Assembly (NCBI GenBank): GCA_020746995.1
Contig: JAGPXD010000001.1
Location: 7,192,001-7,256,000, forward strand
Origin: Plectosphaerella cucumerina
Taxonomy: Eukaryota > Ascomycota > Sordariomycetes > Glomerellales > Plectosphaerellaceae
Reading direction: 5' to 3'
Length of the DNA stretch: 64,000 nt
The first letter of the stretch is position 1; the number at the start of each line of letters is the position of its first letter. This document shows positions 33,496-44,704 of this stretch, one piece after another. Below the pieces are notes generated by a model that saw only the letters and a list, made by a program, of their open reading frames with translations, had not been told where the DNA came from and did not search any database. The translations under genes and the position numbers were made by a program.

Positions 33496-34333
33496 TTACT
33501 CCTCGTCGTGGTGCTCCTCATCCTGGTGCTTCTCCTCGCGGGAGACGGACTTGGTCAGGCAGCTCTCGGTGGCGCTCTCGGCCTCGCAGCAGAAGACGTA
33601 GTTCTTGCCGTTGTCCTGGCAGAGGTGGTTCTCCTTGCTGTAGTGGACAATCTGGTGGGCGCTCTTGGCGCAGTAGGCGACGCCGGTCTTGCAGACGGGC
33701 TTCTTGAGGGGGGGGAAGGCGCAGGTCTTGCCAGTCCATTTCTGTTCAGTGTTAACATGATACCCGAGTAGCACGACGGGGTTGGGGGCAGGCTGAAGGC
33801 GCACCTTGTTGCGGGGGCACTCGCACTCGGCGGTCTCGTAGTTGTAAAAACGGGGCTTGCCGCAAGAGTGGCGCTTCTCCTCGGCCTCGCTGACGGAGTG
33901 GGAGTTGGTGGTGGTGGTCTCGTAGTTCTTGTTGATCTCGAGGTTGAACTTGGAGGAGACGGTGGTCCTCTTGGCGCAGATGACCTTGCTGTGCTTGTCG
34001 TCCCAGCAGTAGGGGTTCTTGGGGTCTGTCACGCGTCAGCCGGCTTTGGCTTCAGTTTCTCAGGGGGCCTGGGCACATACTGTACTCGACGTACTCGCCC
34101 TCGTTGCGGACGCAGAAGGGCTTCTCGCCGCCGTAGCACTTCTTGGCCTTGATCTCCTTGACCTCCTTGATGCGGCAGCGCTGGATCGAGGCGTCGTAGT
34201 ACTCGCCCTTGTCGCACTTGCAGACCTCCTTGACGGAGTCCCACTCCATGTCGCCGTGGCAGTCGCGCCACTCACCGGGAGCGGCGATGGCCAGGGCGGC
34301 GAAGGCGCCGACGAGAAGGGTCTTGATCTGCAT
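33496..34333 (-). CDS. Secreted cysteine-rich protein with two tandem eight-cysteine modules
   Basis: I do not recognise the family. Three exons, 34333-34081, 34025-33805 and 33741-33496, give 239 residues with 18 Cys. A signal peptide covers about residues 1-18 (MQIKTLLVGAFAALAIAA). Module 1 cysteines are 25, 38, 40, 53, 66, 74, 91, 101; module 2 cysteines are 139, 152, 154, 165, 175, 182, 199, 209. Spacings are 12-1-12-12-7-16-9 and 12-1-10-9-6-16-9, so the protein looks like an internal duplication. Both introns (56 and 63 bases) must be removed for this match, which supports the splice model. Cys210 and Cys219 are extra, and the tail HQDEEHHDEE is acidic and His-rich. A secreted effector or wall-associated protein is possible; this is inference. 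Confidence 0.8.
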
Positions 34334-35134
34334 CTTGATGGTGATGACGGTGGTGGGTAGGTGTGGGAGATGGAAGCTTTCGGCTGGTTGGATGGTTTTT
34401 CTGCTGGAGAAGATGTCGAGAGAATGGGAGGGGATGATGCCATCTTATAGACTTCTGGCTTCTCGTGATGTCCTCCTCGGAGGACAGTGGCGTCTGCTGC
34501 TGTGGTCTGGAGAGGGGGATAGGGGACGCCTCGTGGGGCATTGGCTTTCCGTCTCCCGGCTCCAGACAACGCCAGGGAACGCCTCAGCGGTACCCGCGCT
34601 TCATTTCCAGGGGGAGCCGTGGGGATTCTGGAGGCTCGTATTGGGTAATGGGAGGGCATGTGTTGTTTGGGTTGGTGGTCGGCGTTAAAGATCGACGATG
34701 ATGGCGAAATGGGCGTGTCGGGACCATGATGAAGCGCATGGCGAAACTCTTCAATACTGCCTTGACTGGCAGAAAGAGGCATTCATCAATATCTTCAAAA
34801 CAACAGGTCAAGCCATCTGATCAATCGAGGAAATATTGGTGGTTTGGCAGCAGAAACTCTGCATCACGTGAATGTTTTGATCGGCATTGGTTTTGCGGCG
34901 CGCCTGGCGGCTTTCGGGAGAGAAATACGATGCTCCGAGTGAGACGTGGCTGCAGCTTTTCAGCATAACATTCGTGTAATCTGTTGAGGTTGACAGAAAG
35001 AGAGGGGACTGTGAAGCTTGGGAGAGGTGTCGAACTCCTACAACGCGGTCGACAACGACCAAAACCAACGTCGTTCCGAAGGAGACCACGATGACGGCAC
35101 GGGGTGTTCAATCTTCCGATTCGCAAGTGACGTG
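34334..35134. other. Intergenic upstream of cysteine-rich gene
   Basis: 801 bases between two leftward genes. It holds the probable promoter of the cysteine-rich gene and the 3' UTR of the transcription factor gene. The frame continuing from 34782 is antisense-like noise without motifs. Confidence 0.45.
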
Positions 35135-37719
35135 CTACTCAATCACCGGTATGCTTGCTTCCGACTCCTCACCATCCCACATCCCCAGCTCGTCGTCGTC
35201 GCCGCCGGCGTTGGTAAACTCCTGAAACAAAGCCATCTCCTCGAACCGGTGGGCCAAACTCTCAACCTTTGCCTCTACAGGATCCGTCATGGCCAGGTCG
35301 AGGTCAACCATAAAGGTGGCCCGGATGTCCCCCGACGCCCCGCTCAGCCCCCTCTCCTGGAGCTGCTGGAGGATCTGGCGCGCCTCCCGCGTGGAGAGGT
35401 CGCCGTTCCTGAGCGTCATAGACAGCAGTCCGCGCCCGATGGCTTCGGCGAGCCGATACGACCTCCGCAGGCTCTCGTACCCGTAGATACAGAGGAGAAA
35501 AAAAAAGCGCCACTCCGGGTCCTGCTTGTCCTGCAGCACGGCGTTGGCGACGTAGATGAGGGCCGTGTGCCAGAGCATGGTGTAGGCCGAGGAGGTGTAG
35601 TTTGAGCGGTAGATGATGATGAGCCGCTTGAGCTGGTCCACGGACGCCTTGTAGGCGGCGTCGGGCGAGCTCTGGCTGGAGGAAAACGTCTTGAGGCGGC
35701 GTTGTTTCCGACGATGGTGCCGCACAAAGGGGCGGAAGATGTCGAGGATGGCCGCGTGAAACCAGATGCTACAGATTTCAGCCATTAGGCGTTGCCCGTG
35801 AGGAATATTGGGGAGCGTTGGTTTTACGTACTGGAATATGACGACATGGTGAGGGCTCTCGCTGCTCTGCACGAGGGACGACGGGAGGGTCTCGGCCCAG
35901 GCGAGCAGCTCGCGGTACTTGCGCTCGGCGAATTCGAGGCCGACGTGATGATCCGGCGGGAGCCCGGCTGAGACGTTCTTGTAGTACTCGGTAGTGACGC
36001 CGTGCATGATGAGCCAGAAGCGACAGAGCGTCGGGAACGTTTCACCCATGTAGTGCGCCCTGTCTGGCTGCGAGCTCTGTCCCAGGGACGTGTCGCTTTC
36101 GGTCTGTGGCTGGGACTCGTCGCGACGATCTACTCCGGGCAAGGGGAGCGTTGGGGGATAGTCTGGATACTCGAGACCTGGCTGCTGGTAGAACAGCGAC
36201 ATCAAGCTACAGGAGCAACATGTAAGTCATCTGCGAAGCGATGGAAGTAAGAAGGCACTGACATGATCCAGTTGAAAGCGCCCCATGCGGCGTATGAAGC
36301 CGGACCGGATAATTCGTCGGTCACCCACTTGAGCTTCTCAGTAGCATCCGAGTTTGGGAGCCCGAGGAGGCCTAGTCGTGTACCCATCCTGTTCATGCTG
36401 GCGACGTATTTCAGAACAAAGTGATCCTTGCCGTGGCCAAGATACGCTAGGCTGAGCAACTGCGACGCCGCTATGTTCAGGAAGCAATCGTTGTGCTTCT
36501 CCCCAGCCCAGAGGTCCTCGGCCTCCTTTTCGAATAGGGCCGTGTACTGGCTCGCGGCAAGATCGACTGCAGTGTACATGGACTTCAAGTGAAGACCGTC
36601 AGTGAGGCGCTCGCTCCCTAGCAGGGCTAAAGAATTCGAGGGAAACTCACGCAGCCCCAATACATAATGGCAGCAAACAGAAGGCGGTTGCAAAAGCGGC
36701 TGCCCTTCTGTATCAGGTCGGTGACGAAGAGGTCGGGGTCAAATGTTCCTAGTAGAGGGTGGTCGGTCTCGAGATACAACGATATCATGCGGCCGGCTAG
36801 ATCTGCGGATATGTCGATGGTGGTCCAGAAACCAACGTCTAGATCCTCTAGGCGCGAGTCGCATAGAGCTGGGTTCGGCATGCTCGATTGGGAGGGGGGG
36901 CCCTTGGGAGCTATGTCTTCGGATTGCTTCCTCGGAGAGCTTCCCGAGGAATAAGTACCCGTCGACCTGGGTACTGGATCGAAATGGGGGGCTTGATTCG
37001 TGAAGAGCGTCCTATATTGCTGTCAGCTTCTGCAGAGTGTGGCCTCGGCACTGAAAAATGTCCCACCTCTGATCGAACGACCGCGTTCGCCTCAGCGAAA
37101 AGGGGTGGAGAAGACTCGAGCTCTCCAAGGCGGCACCGTTTGGCGGCCGCCACGCCGGGTAGGACACGGGGTTCCTGGACATGAGCTCGAAACTAAAGTC
37201 GTTAAAGGGGTTCAAGGACGGGGAGGGCGACACGGCGGAATCGACCGAGTCGTTGCGCGCGTGGATCAGTGACATGACAGCTTCCGGGTCGCCGTTGGCG
37301 CGAAGCAGGCGCAAGATGTCAAGAGCCTGACTCTCCGAAGCCGACTTGAGCATGTCCAGGACCTGCATGGAGGCCGTCACCGTCGCGGGGTCCCCTTGGC
37401 TCTCCTTGTCGGCATAGGAGCATGAGGCGGATCTCTTGACGCAGGCCGTGCAGGCCGGTCGCTTGCCGTCGCACTACTCAGTAGGGGATCAGCTTGACTG
37501 TCGGGCTCTGTGAGGTATCGCGCGTCGCATGATGAGGAGGACATGACGTACGCGGGCCTTCCTCCGACGACACTCATTGCAGGCCAGCTGCGTGCCGACG
37601 CGCTTCCTCTTGACATTGTCCCTTTCGGGATCGGCGGAGGAGGACGACGTGGTGGGCGTCGAGGAGGAGTCGGAGGTTCCGTTTGGCAGCGGGAGGAGCT
37701 CTCGATATCTCTTGGACAT
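35135..37719 (-). CDS. Zn2Cys6 transcription factor with fungal-specific TF domain
   Basis: DNA-binding regulator of 754 residues from six exons: 37719-37552, 37473-37067, 37011-36651, 36582-36263, 36206-35832 and 35768-35135. The zinc cluster is split by intron 1: Cys47, 50, 57, 64, 67, 74 with spacing 2-6-6-2-6 and a basic stretch VKRKRVG before it. The fungal TF domain runs from about 240 to 560, with MISLYLETDHPLLGTFDPDLF, SRFCNRLLFAAIMYWGC, SMYTAVDLAASQYTALF and HIWFHAAILDIFRPF. The last intron (35769-35831, 63 bases, GTACGT...CTGTAG) has no stop in frame, so retention would add 21 residues; splicing gives a better IWFHAAI join. The class resembles NirA/Nit-4-like factors only loosely. 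The target is unknown. It lies next to the methylcitrate pair. Confidence 0.85.
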
Positions 37720-38466
37720 GGGATTGATTGATATTAGGTGGCGAGTTGTCGGGGTTTTTCTGGATGGATGCCAGGGGTGGTGGTGCGGGGTGGTAGGCAG
37801 GATCGAGAAGGACCGGATGAATCGATGAGAGAGATGAGCACTTTCTTCAGGGTCTGGTACTATGAGCGAGAGGGAGGGTGCAGCCGACGAGAGAGAGAGA
37901 GTGGGCTATCAGATCAGTCAAGTGTGGTATGTGTGAGGGGAGTGGGCAGAGGCGGCACTCCGACACGGCTCATCGCGTCCATCCATTTCTACGGCTGGGC
38001 CAGGAGCTTGAAAAGAGACAGAGAATGGAAGCTGGCAGAACGGGCGAGGTACCCCGGGTCGAAAGTGGCGCGGGAAACTTGGGGACTGGGAAGTGAAGGA
38101 TTGGTGCCGCTTTGAGCTGCGCGCCTAGTATTGGGTGCGTACGTCACGAAGCTTTTGTGGTTCGGGATCATCTCCGAAACGTCATAGGGCCATGCTATTG
38201 GTCGACGCCGGCGTGCCCGTTGCAAGCTTATCTGTGGTGGTGTGTAGTGTGTATGCGGGGGAGGGGAGGGGAGGGGGAGCTGTTGATGGTATTCATTGAT
38301 TGTGCCATGTGGGTGAAATAATCTAGCCGATGACTCGGCGTCTATTGACATCAGATTTCGGTGTCTACTGACATCAGATTTGCTCGCCTTAAATGTTCTT
38401 CTCTCCACTTTTCCATCTCCCCAACAAGACCGACGTGTTCCGCCGCACGACCACCTCACGACCACC
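37720..38466. promoter_or_regulatory. Intergenic upstream of transcription factor gene
   Basis: 747 bases with no supported gene. It is the 5' flank of the transcription factor and the 3' flank of the methylcitrate synthase gene. A short imperfect repeat occurs near 38338-38382, where a GTCTACTGACATCAGATTT-like phrase appears twice (first copy GTCTATTGACATCAGATTT), 29 bases apart. Confidence 0.5.
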
Positions 38467-40003
38467 TCACGAACTCTCGGCCTGCTTGAGGAGGCCCTCG
38501 AGGTTGATGCTCTTGGGCCGCTCGATGGGCAGGCCCAGGGCGCGGTCCCAGATCAGCTGGGCCAGCGGGCCGAGACCACGGGACACGCCGAACGTGGCCG
38601 TGTAGTAGAGGGTCTCGTGGAAGCCGTAGTGGTGGAAGAGGACGCCGGAGCTCGAGTCGACGTTGGGATAGGGGTTCTTGGTCTTGCCGTGCTTCTTGAG
38701 CACTTCGGGCGCCACCTCGCTGTTCAGCTTGACCAGCTGGAAGACGGGGTCCTTGGCGATCTCGGGACGGGACGAGGCGTAGTCCATCAGCGCCTCGAAG
38801 CGGGGGTCGGGCTTGCGCAGCACGGCGTGGCCGTAGCCGGGAACAACCCTGCCCGAGTTGAGGGTGCTCCAGAGGTAGTCGGTCACCTCCTTCTCGCCGT
38901 ACGAGGCGGGGATGGCCTCCTTCATCTGGAGGATCCACCGGAGGACTTCTTGGGCGGCGAGGCTGAGACAAGGTTAGTGGACGGGCCTCATGGTGGATGG
39001 GCGTGACGAAAGGAAAACTCACCCGTGGAGAGGACCGGCGAGACCCTGAAGGCCAGCGCTGTAGCTCAGGAAGGGGTCGCTGAGAGCGCTGCCAACCAGG
39101 TGGGTGGCGTGGGCCGAGACGTTACCGCCCTCGTGGTCACCGTGGAGGGCGAGGTAGAGACGCAGGAGGTCCTGGAAGTTCTCATTCTCCTTGCCTCCCT
39201 TGCCGAGCATAGCAGCAAAGTTGTACGACCAATCCTCGCCAAGGTCAACCTCGGCGGGCAGGGCGCCACCACCACGGTAGGAGTTCTGGTAGATCTTGGC
39301 GGCGATCGTGGGCAGCTTGGCCAGCAGCGAGATGGAATCGTCAAAGGTAGGCTCCCAGTAGTCGGCCTTGTTGAGGCCCTGCTCGTAGGCCTTGGCGAAC
39401 TTTGAGGTGTAGTTGAGGGCGGACACGGCCATGGCGAACTGGGTCATGGGGTGCAGGTCCTTGGGGAAGTCGTCGAGCATCTTGTTGACAAAGGCGGGCA
39501 GCTGGGCCTGCTCGGCCAGCTCGCGCGAGAACTGGCGCACCTGGTTGACCGAGGGGACCTGGCCAGTCAGGAGGAGCCAGAACATGGCCTCGGGCAGCAT
39601 CTCGGTGCCGGACTTGCCCTTGGGCAGCTCCTTCTGGCAGTCCTTGATGGTGCGGCCGTGGAAGCGGATGCCCTCGTTGGCGTCGAGTACGGAGCCCTCC
39701 CAGACCATGGCCTTGAGGCCGCGCATGCCGCCCAGCGTGTTCTCGATCTTGACCTCGCCGATGACCTTTGACGAGTGGGCCTTGACCTTCTTGAGGAGCT
39801 CGCGCTTGGCGGGGATGGCCGCCTTGAGCGTGGTCTTGAGGTCGGGCTCGGACGAGGAGGAGTACTGGCGGCTACCGACGGCGGCGCGCGCAGCGGGCTG
39901 TGGGTGTCAGTGGGCACCAAACAATGGTAGGAGTTTGCCAAAGAGTCCTGCTTACCCTGAGGACGCCCAGCGCCCTGGTGGTGGTGCGACCGTTGATCGA
40001 CAT
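38467..40003 (-). CDS. mcsA: 2-Methylcitrate synthase, mitochondrial (citrate synthase family)
   Basis: Condenses propionyl-CoA (and acetyl-CoA) with oxaloacetate in the mitochondrial matrix. Three exons: 40003-39956, 39897-39023 and 38962-38467, giving 472 residues. The presequence includes RTTTRALGVLRPAARAAVGSRQYSSSS. Family catalytic residues are present: His near 277 in NVSAHATHLVGSALSDP, His near 352 in VPGYGHAVLRKPDPR and Asp near 408 in NVDSSSG. I prefer methylcitrate synthase to ordinary citrate synthase because stretches such as EPDLKTTLKAAIPAKREL, FHGRTIKDCQKELPKG and SDPFLSYSAGLQGLAGPLHG match what I recall of fungal McsA rather than CitA (which has FRGKTIPECQ and LSLAAGLNGLAG), and because it is head to head with a methylisocitrate lyase-type gene. 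Confidence 0.82.
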
Positions 40004-40982
40004 GGTCGGTCTGTCCAAGAGGTGTCGAGAGGAGATTCGGAGGGAAGAGACAGGGGAGGAGCGGTCTGGCGGGATGATCGGAGCTTTTAGGTAGGTAGGT
40101 GAGGAAGGTACCGAGGTACAATGCGGGGGATGGTCTCGTCACTGAAGTCGAGGATGTTCAAGTTCACGATAAGAGGAGGGAGACAGGAAAGTCGAGGGAG
40201 AGGGGAGGTTCACCAGACGAGACGACTTGAGGAAAAAAAGAGACACTGCGGGCTCCTTCTTGCCGGCACCATGATTTAAGCCGAGCTTCACGAGCGCCCA
40301 CCGAGCTGGACCAGAGGAACGCACCTCAGCAGCCACTGGGCCCTGGTGCAGTGTACTGTGTGCTGCTGCTCCCTTCCCCGAGCCAGTGTGAGACCCGCCC
40401 GTCCAGATGAGGGGGATTGCCTCAAAGCCGGGGGCCCGGAGCGCGGGGGAGCGCGCCAGGTGGGGTGAGACGTGCGCCAAGACTGACTTCACAGGCCTAA
40501 GACCGGGGGGGAAACACTGTGAAGCGCTGCCCGCGGCCACGAAATACCGAGGCAAGCCGCCCTGATATGGGGCCCATTGACCACAAGCCCCGGCAACGGA
40601 CGAGCGGTGGTCGCAATTGGCCAATGAAGCATCCCCCGATGACCGCCCCCTCACATCGACTTGCCGCTTAACCAAGGCTCTTGATTCTCTCCAAGCCCAT
40701 CAGATACTTCAAGTTGGTATGCAGTGCTGACACATCTCGGGCCGTCCGTTCTGGTAACCACTTCACCATCGCCGCCGTTCCTCGCTCGCCTGATCGGACG
40801 CCGAAGCTTCTGGCCGGCCGCGACGTTATTTCCGCCACACCATCCGAGGTCGACCTCTACCTTTTCGGCTTAAAGATTCAGGCACACGCCTTCCCGCGTA
40901 CACCGTATCGAACCTCAGACCAGCAGTAAAACATCCCTCTGGTCGCTCACAGGTCCTCGAAATACCTACCCGACACTACACC
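40004..40982. promoter_or_regulatory. Shared promoter region of the methylcitrate pair
   Basis: 979 bases between divergent start codons of the methylcitrate synthase and methylisocitrate lyase genes. At 40616-40625 lies the perfect palindrome ATTGGCCAAT, two CCAAT boxes back to back, a typical target of the fungal CCAAT-binding complex. I see no coding sequence; frames such as 40139-40675 lack motifs. Co-regulation by propionate is an inference. Confidence 0.6.
40616..40625. promoter_or_regulatory. Back-to-back CCAAT boxes (ATTGGCCAAT)
   Basis: Perfect 10-base palindrome in the shared promoter, 358 bases before the lyase start and 613 bases before the synthase start. It could serve the CCAAT-binding complex in either direction. 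Confidence 0.5.
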
Positions 40983-42840
40983 ATGATGCGCCGGATCGCT
41001 ACCCGGGCCCCTCGAAGGGTCCCCCTCCTCCAGCCTCGCACCACCACATCCCTCGCTGCGCCCCTGCGGTGCCTCTCTACGACCGCCAGGATGGCCCAGA
41101 TCCCCTCGAACCCTTTCGCCGCCCACCCCGCCGATGCCTTCCAGCTCCTCCCCGAGGCAGTCAAGGCCGGAGAGGCCGAGGATGCCCTGTACGAGGCCCA
41201 GCTCAAGGAAGTCGAGGCGTGGTGGGCGTCTCCCCGCTACGACGGCATCAAGAGGCCCTACTCGGCCGCCGACGTCGTCTCCAAGCGCGGCACCCAGCAG
41301 CTGACACCGCCGAGCTCCCTGATGGCGAGGAAGCTCTTCAACCTCATCAAGGAGCGCGAGGCCGAGGGCAAGCCTATCCACACGAGTACGAACTCCCTGG
41401 CCCACCCTGTAGCTTGTTGACCACCTGATACTGATACCGCCCTCAGTGGGAGCTATCGACCCCGTGCAGATGACCCAGCAGGCCGCCCACCAGGAGGTCC
41501 TCTACATCTCCGGCTGGGCGTGCTCCTCTCTCCTGACCTCCACAAACGAGGTCTCCCCCGACTTTGGCGACTACCCCTACAACACCGTCCCCAACCAGGT
41601 TCAGCGTCTCTCCAAGGCCCAGTCCATGCACGATCGCAAGCAGTGGGATGCCCGGAGGAAGCTCACCGCCGAGAAGCGCAAAGACACCCCGTACATTGAC
41701 TACCTGCGGCCCATCATCGCCGACGGCGATACCGGTCACGGCGGTCTCTCCGCCGTGCTCAAGCTCGCCAAGCTCTTCGCCGAGAACGGTGCCGCCGCCG
41801 TCCACTTCGAGGACCAGCTCCACGGTGGCAAGAAGTGCGGTCACCTTGCCGGCAAGGTCCTGGTGCCCACCGGCGAGCACATCAACCGCCTGAACGCCGC
41901 CCGCTTCCAGTGGGATGTCATGGGCTCCGAGAACCTCGTCATCGCCCGCACCGACTCGGAGAGCGGAAAGCTCATCAGCAGCGCCATCGACGTCCGGGAC
42001 CACGAGTTCATCCTCGGCGTCTCCGACCCCAGCATCGAGCCCCTCGCCGAGACCATCCAGGCCATGGAGGCAAAGGGCGCAAAGGGCGCCGAGATTGACT
42101 CGTTCGAGGCCAACTGGGTCAAGGGCACCAAGCTCATCACCTTTGACGAGGCCGCCGTCGCTCACATGCAGCGCGAGGGCGTCTCCCAGGACAAGATTGA
42201 CGCCTACCTCGACGCCGTGCGCAAGGACCGCGACATGGGCATCTCGCAGCGCCGCAAGCTCGCCGACCAGCACACCTCCACCCCCGTCTACTTCTCTTGG
42301 GACGTCCCCCGCACGCGCGAGGGCTTCTACCATTTCCGCGCCGGCATGGAGGCCGCCACCAAGCGCGCCATCGCCTTTGGCCCCTACGCCGACCTCCTCT
42401 GGGTCGAGACGGGCGACCCCAACGTCCAGGTCGCCACCAAGCTCGGCCGCGCCGTCCGCGAGGTCCTGCCCGGCAAGGGCCTCGTGTACAACCTCTCGCC
42501 TAGCTTCAACTGGATGGCCCACGGCTTCACCGACGAGACCCTCAAGAGCTTCATCTGGGACATCGCCAAGGAGGGCTTCGTGCTGCAGCTCATCTCCCTC
42601 GCCGGCCTGCACTCCAACGCCACCATCACCCACGAGCTGGCGAGCCAGTTCAAGGACGACGGCATGCTGGCGTATGTCAATCTTGTTCAGAGGCGTGAGA
42701 AGGAGTCGGGCTGCGACGTCCTCACGCACCAGAAGTGGAGCGGTGCGAACTACATTGACGGCATCCTGGGGGCTATCCAGAGCGGCAGCTCCAGCAGCAA
42801 GAGCATGGGTGACGGTAACACCGAGGGGCAGTTCCACTAG
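40983..42840 (+). CDS. mclA: 2-Methylisocitrate lyase, mitochondrial (isocitrate lyase family)
   Basis: Cleaves 2-methylisocitrate to pyruvate and succinate. Two exons, 40983-41385 and 41447-42840, give 598 residues. The first 38 residues are an Arg/Ser/Thr-rich presequence (MMRRIATRAPRRVPLLQPR), expected for the mitochondrial methylcitrate enzyme and not for glyoxysomal isocitrate lyase. The ICL/PEP-mutase barrel shows IADGDTGHGG, AVHFEDQLHGGKKCGHLAGK (catalytic Cys in KKCGH near 262), VIARTDSESG, LLWVETGDPN and YNLSPSFNWM. The end, EGQFH, is not a peroxisomal signal. KKCGH occurs in both fungal classes, so the call rests on the presequence, the neighbour gene and overall likeness. Strong codon bias suggests high expression. 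Confidence 0.85.
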
Positions 42841-43016
42841 CCGGCTGGGTTGTGAGTGACGGAGTCATGGCATTTGGGCGGCGTTTGTTCTTGTGTACAT
42901 TTCTATCCATCGTTTGGGTATTAGAGAGCGATTTGGTGATAGAAGAGTTCAAGCAGATTTGAACATGCTACTCTCGGCCTTCTCTCAGTACATACACTTA
43001 CACATCTCGTGACGGG

Positions 43017-44124
43017 CTACCTCCGCGGTCGAGGTGATCCAGAGCGGCTGCGGCTTCGTCTCCTACTGTCGCGATGGCGGTCGTCGTCGCGCCGCCTGCG
43101 GTAACGATCCTCATCCTCGTCTCCCTTTTCTCGCCTTGACGAGCGCTCGTGCCGCCTCTCCCGTCTGCGTTCGTCCTCGCTGTCGGCTTTGCGGTCCTTG
43201 CCATCCCGGGACCTATCTCGTCGCCGCTCGTCCCGGTGTCGATGCGAGTCTCGGGTTCGAGAGTCATCACGCCGCCTCTCCTTCCGCGAGTCTTGTTCCA
43301 AGTCTCGGTTAGAGGACGCCCCGTCTCGGTCTCGGCGGGAACGATATCTCTTATCCCTGACGTCCGCGTCTGCGTCCCTCATGTCCTCGTCGCTATCGTG
43401 CCGTCTTGATCGATGTGAGCGGTGTCTATGCGAATGCCCGTGTCTTTCCTTCTCCTTCTTCCTCTTTGCGGCCTTTTCGTATCGCCGGATGGCATCCTCG
43501 ACCTCCTTCTTCTTCTCGTCGATCAGGAAAGACTTCATTGGGTCGTCTTCGTCGTGGTCCCTTATGATGAGCGCCAGCTCCCTCTCCTCGGGCAACGTTG
43601 GTCTCCTGTCTTCGGCATCTTCGTCGTCTTCTTCGTCCTCGTCTGTCTGGTCCTCCGTCCCGCGCTCGCGCTTGGTGATCGTCTCCCAGTCGACCTTGCC
43701 TTCATCGGGGTCCTCGTCGTCGTGGAATTTGTATCGTGCGTGGTCTACTCGGACTAGGCGGCTGCCGATAGTGGCACCTCCTAGGTTGTCTACTGCGAGG
43801 TCGGTGCTGCGCTGATCTTCGTACTTTAACCAGCCAAAGCCCTTTGACTTTCCGGTTTCCTTGTCGCGGACGAGCTTTAGCCAGACGGGCTCGCCATATT
43901 GGGAGAATATTGTGATGACATCGCCTTCTGACATGTCGTATGGAAGGCCACCAAAGTTGATGAAGGCTGTGTCGCGGTAGTCGGTATGCCAGGAGGCTTC
44001 TGGGGAGCTGTCGCAAATTGGTTAGGTTTCCCACTGCAGACGCTGGGGGATGGGAGCAAGGTACTTACATGCCATTTTCGATCTCTTTCTGGTTCAGAGC
44101 CTGGATGGCCCTGATCTGGTTCAT
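43017..44124 (-). CDS. ist3: U2 snRNP/RES complex RNA-binding protein Ist3 (RBMX2 type)
   Basis: RRM protein of the RES complex that supports splicing and pre-mRNA retention. Two exons, 44124-44069 and 44007-43017, give 348 residues. The start MNQIRAIQALNQKEIENGISPEASWHTDYRDTAFINFGGLPY is diagnostic for this family. The RRM spans about 30-110, with RNP2 AFINFGGL and RNP1 KGFGWLKYED. It is followed by VDHARYKFHDDED and acidic sequence. From about 190 to the end it is a long Arg/Asp/Glu/Ser tract ending in RSRSRSGSPRPRR, longer than in yeast. The intron has GTAAGT and a CTAAC branch point. Its 3' end lies 176 bases from the convergent mclA gene. Confidence 0.93.
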
Positions 44125-44704
44125 ATTGGGCTTCCTGGAGAGTGTCCCGAGCTGGCTGGTCTGGCGGGCGCGCGCTGTCGCGTCGACGTGGACGAAAGTG
44201 GGAGGCTGCGAACTTGAAGAAGTTCAACTTGAAGCTTGGATCCACTCGGCCGGCAGCTCTCTGCGTCATGCGCGCTCGCGCACTGTGTCTCTGAAGACCC
44301 CAACGTTCGGACTGCTCCAGGCCAGGCACAAGCACGCAGTGCACGGCCCAGGGGCTCAGTACCTGGAATCGGAGGCAGGAAAAACAGCCTGGCCGCTCCC
44401 CAAATTGATGGAACCCAAATGGACCAGGGGTCCTGACCGAGGAGTTCAGTGTCCAATGTCCACCTCCCCATGAGCAAACGACCTCCGATCTCATGTCAAT
44501 GCACGCACCCAAGAAAACACTCCACGCTGTCTGAACCGTACTTGCCCTGCGTGATTCTCGACATTGTCCCGCGCACCCTCGCCGCTCAGCATCGCCAATC
44601 TCCTTGAGCACCTCGCGTCTCCTCAAGCTCCGAACGCGTCTCCCCAAACGCCAACGCTCGCCACCCAGCACTCTTCCCATGACGGGAACGGGACGGCCGT
44701 AAAC
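44125..44704. promoter_or_regulatory. Bidirectional promoter region ist3/dynein LIC
   Basis: 580 bases between divergent genes. The dynein frame stays open back to a stop at 44552 but has no ATG between 44552 and 44705, so this part is probably leader. Confidence 0.5.

Noticed and set aside
41443..42837. 464-codon antisense open frame across the methylisocitrate lyase gene
   Set aside because: It mirrors exon 2 exactly. Strong C-ending codon bias removes stops on the opposite strand; the translation has no motif and is Val/Gly/Leu-rich shadow sequence.
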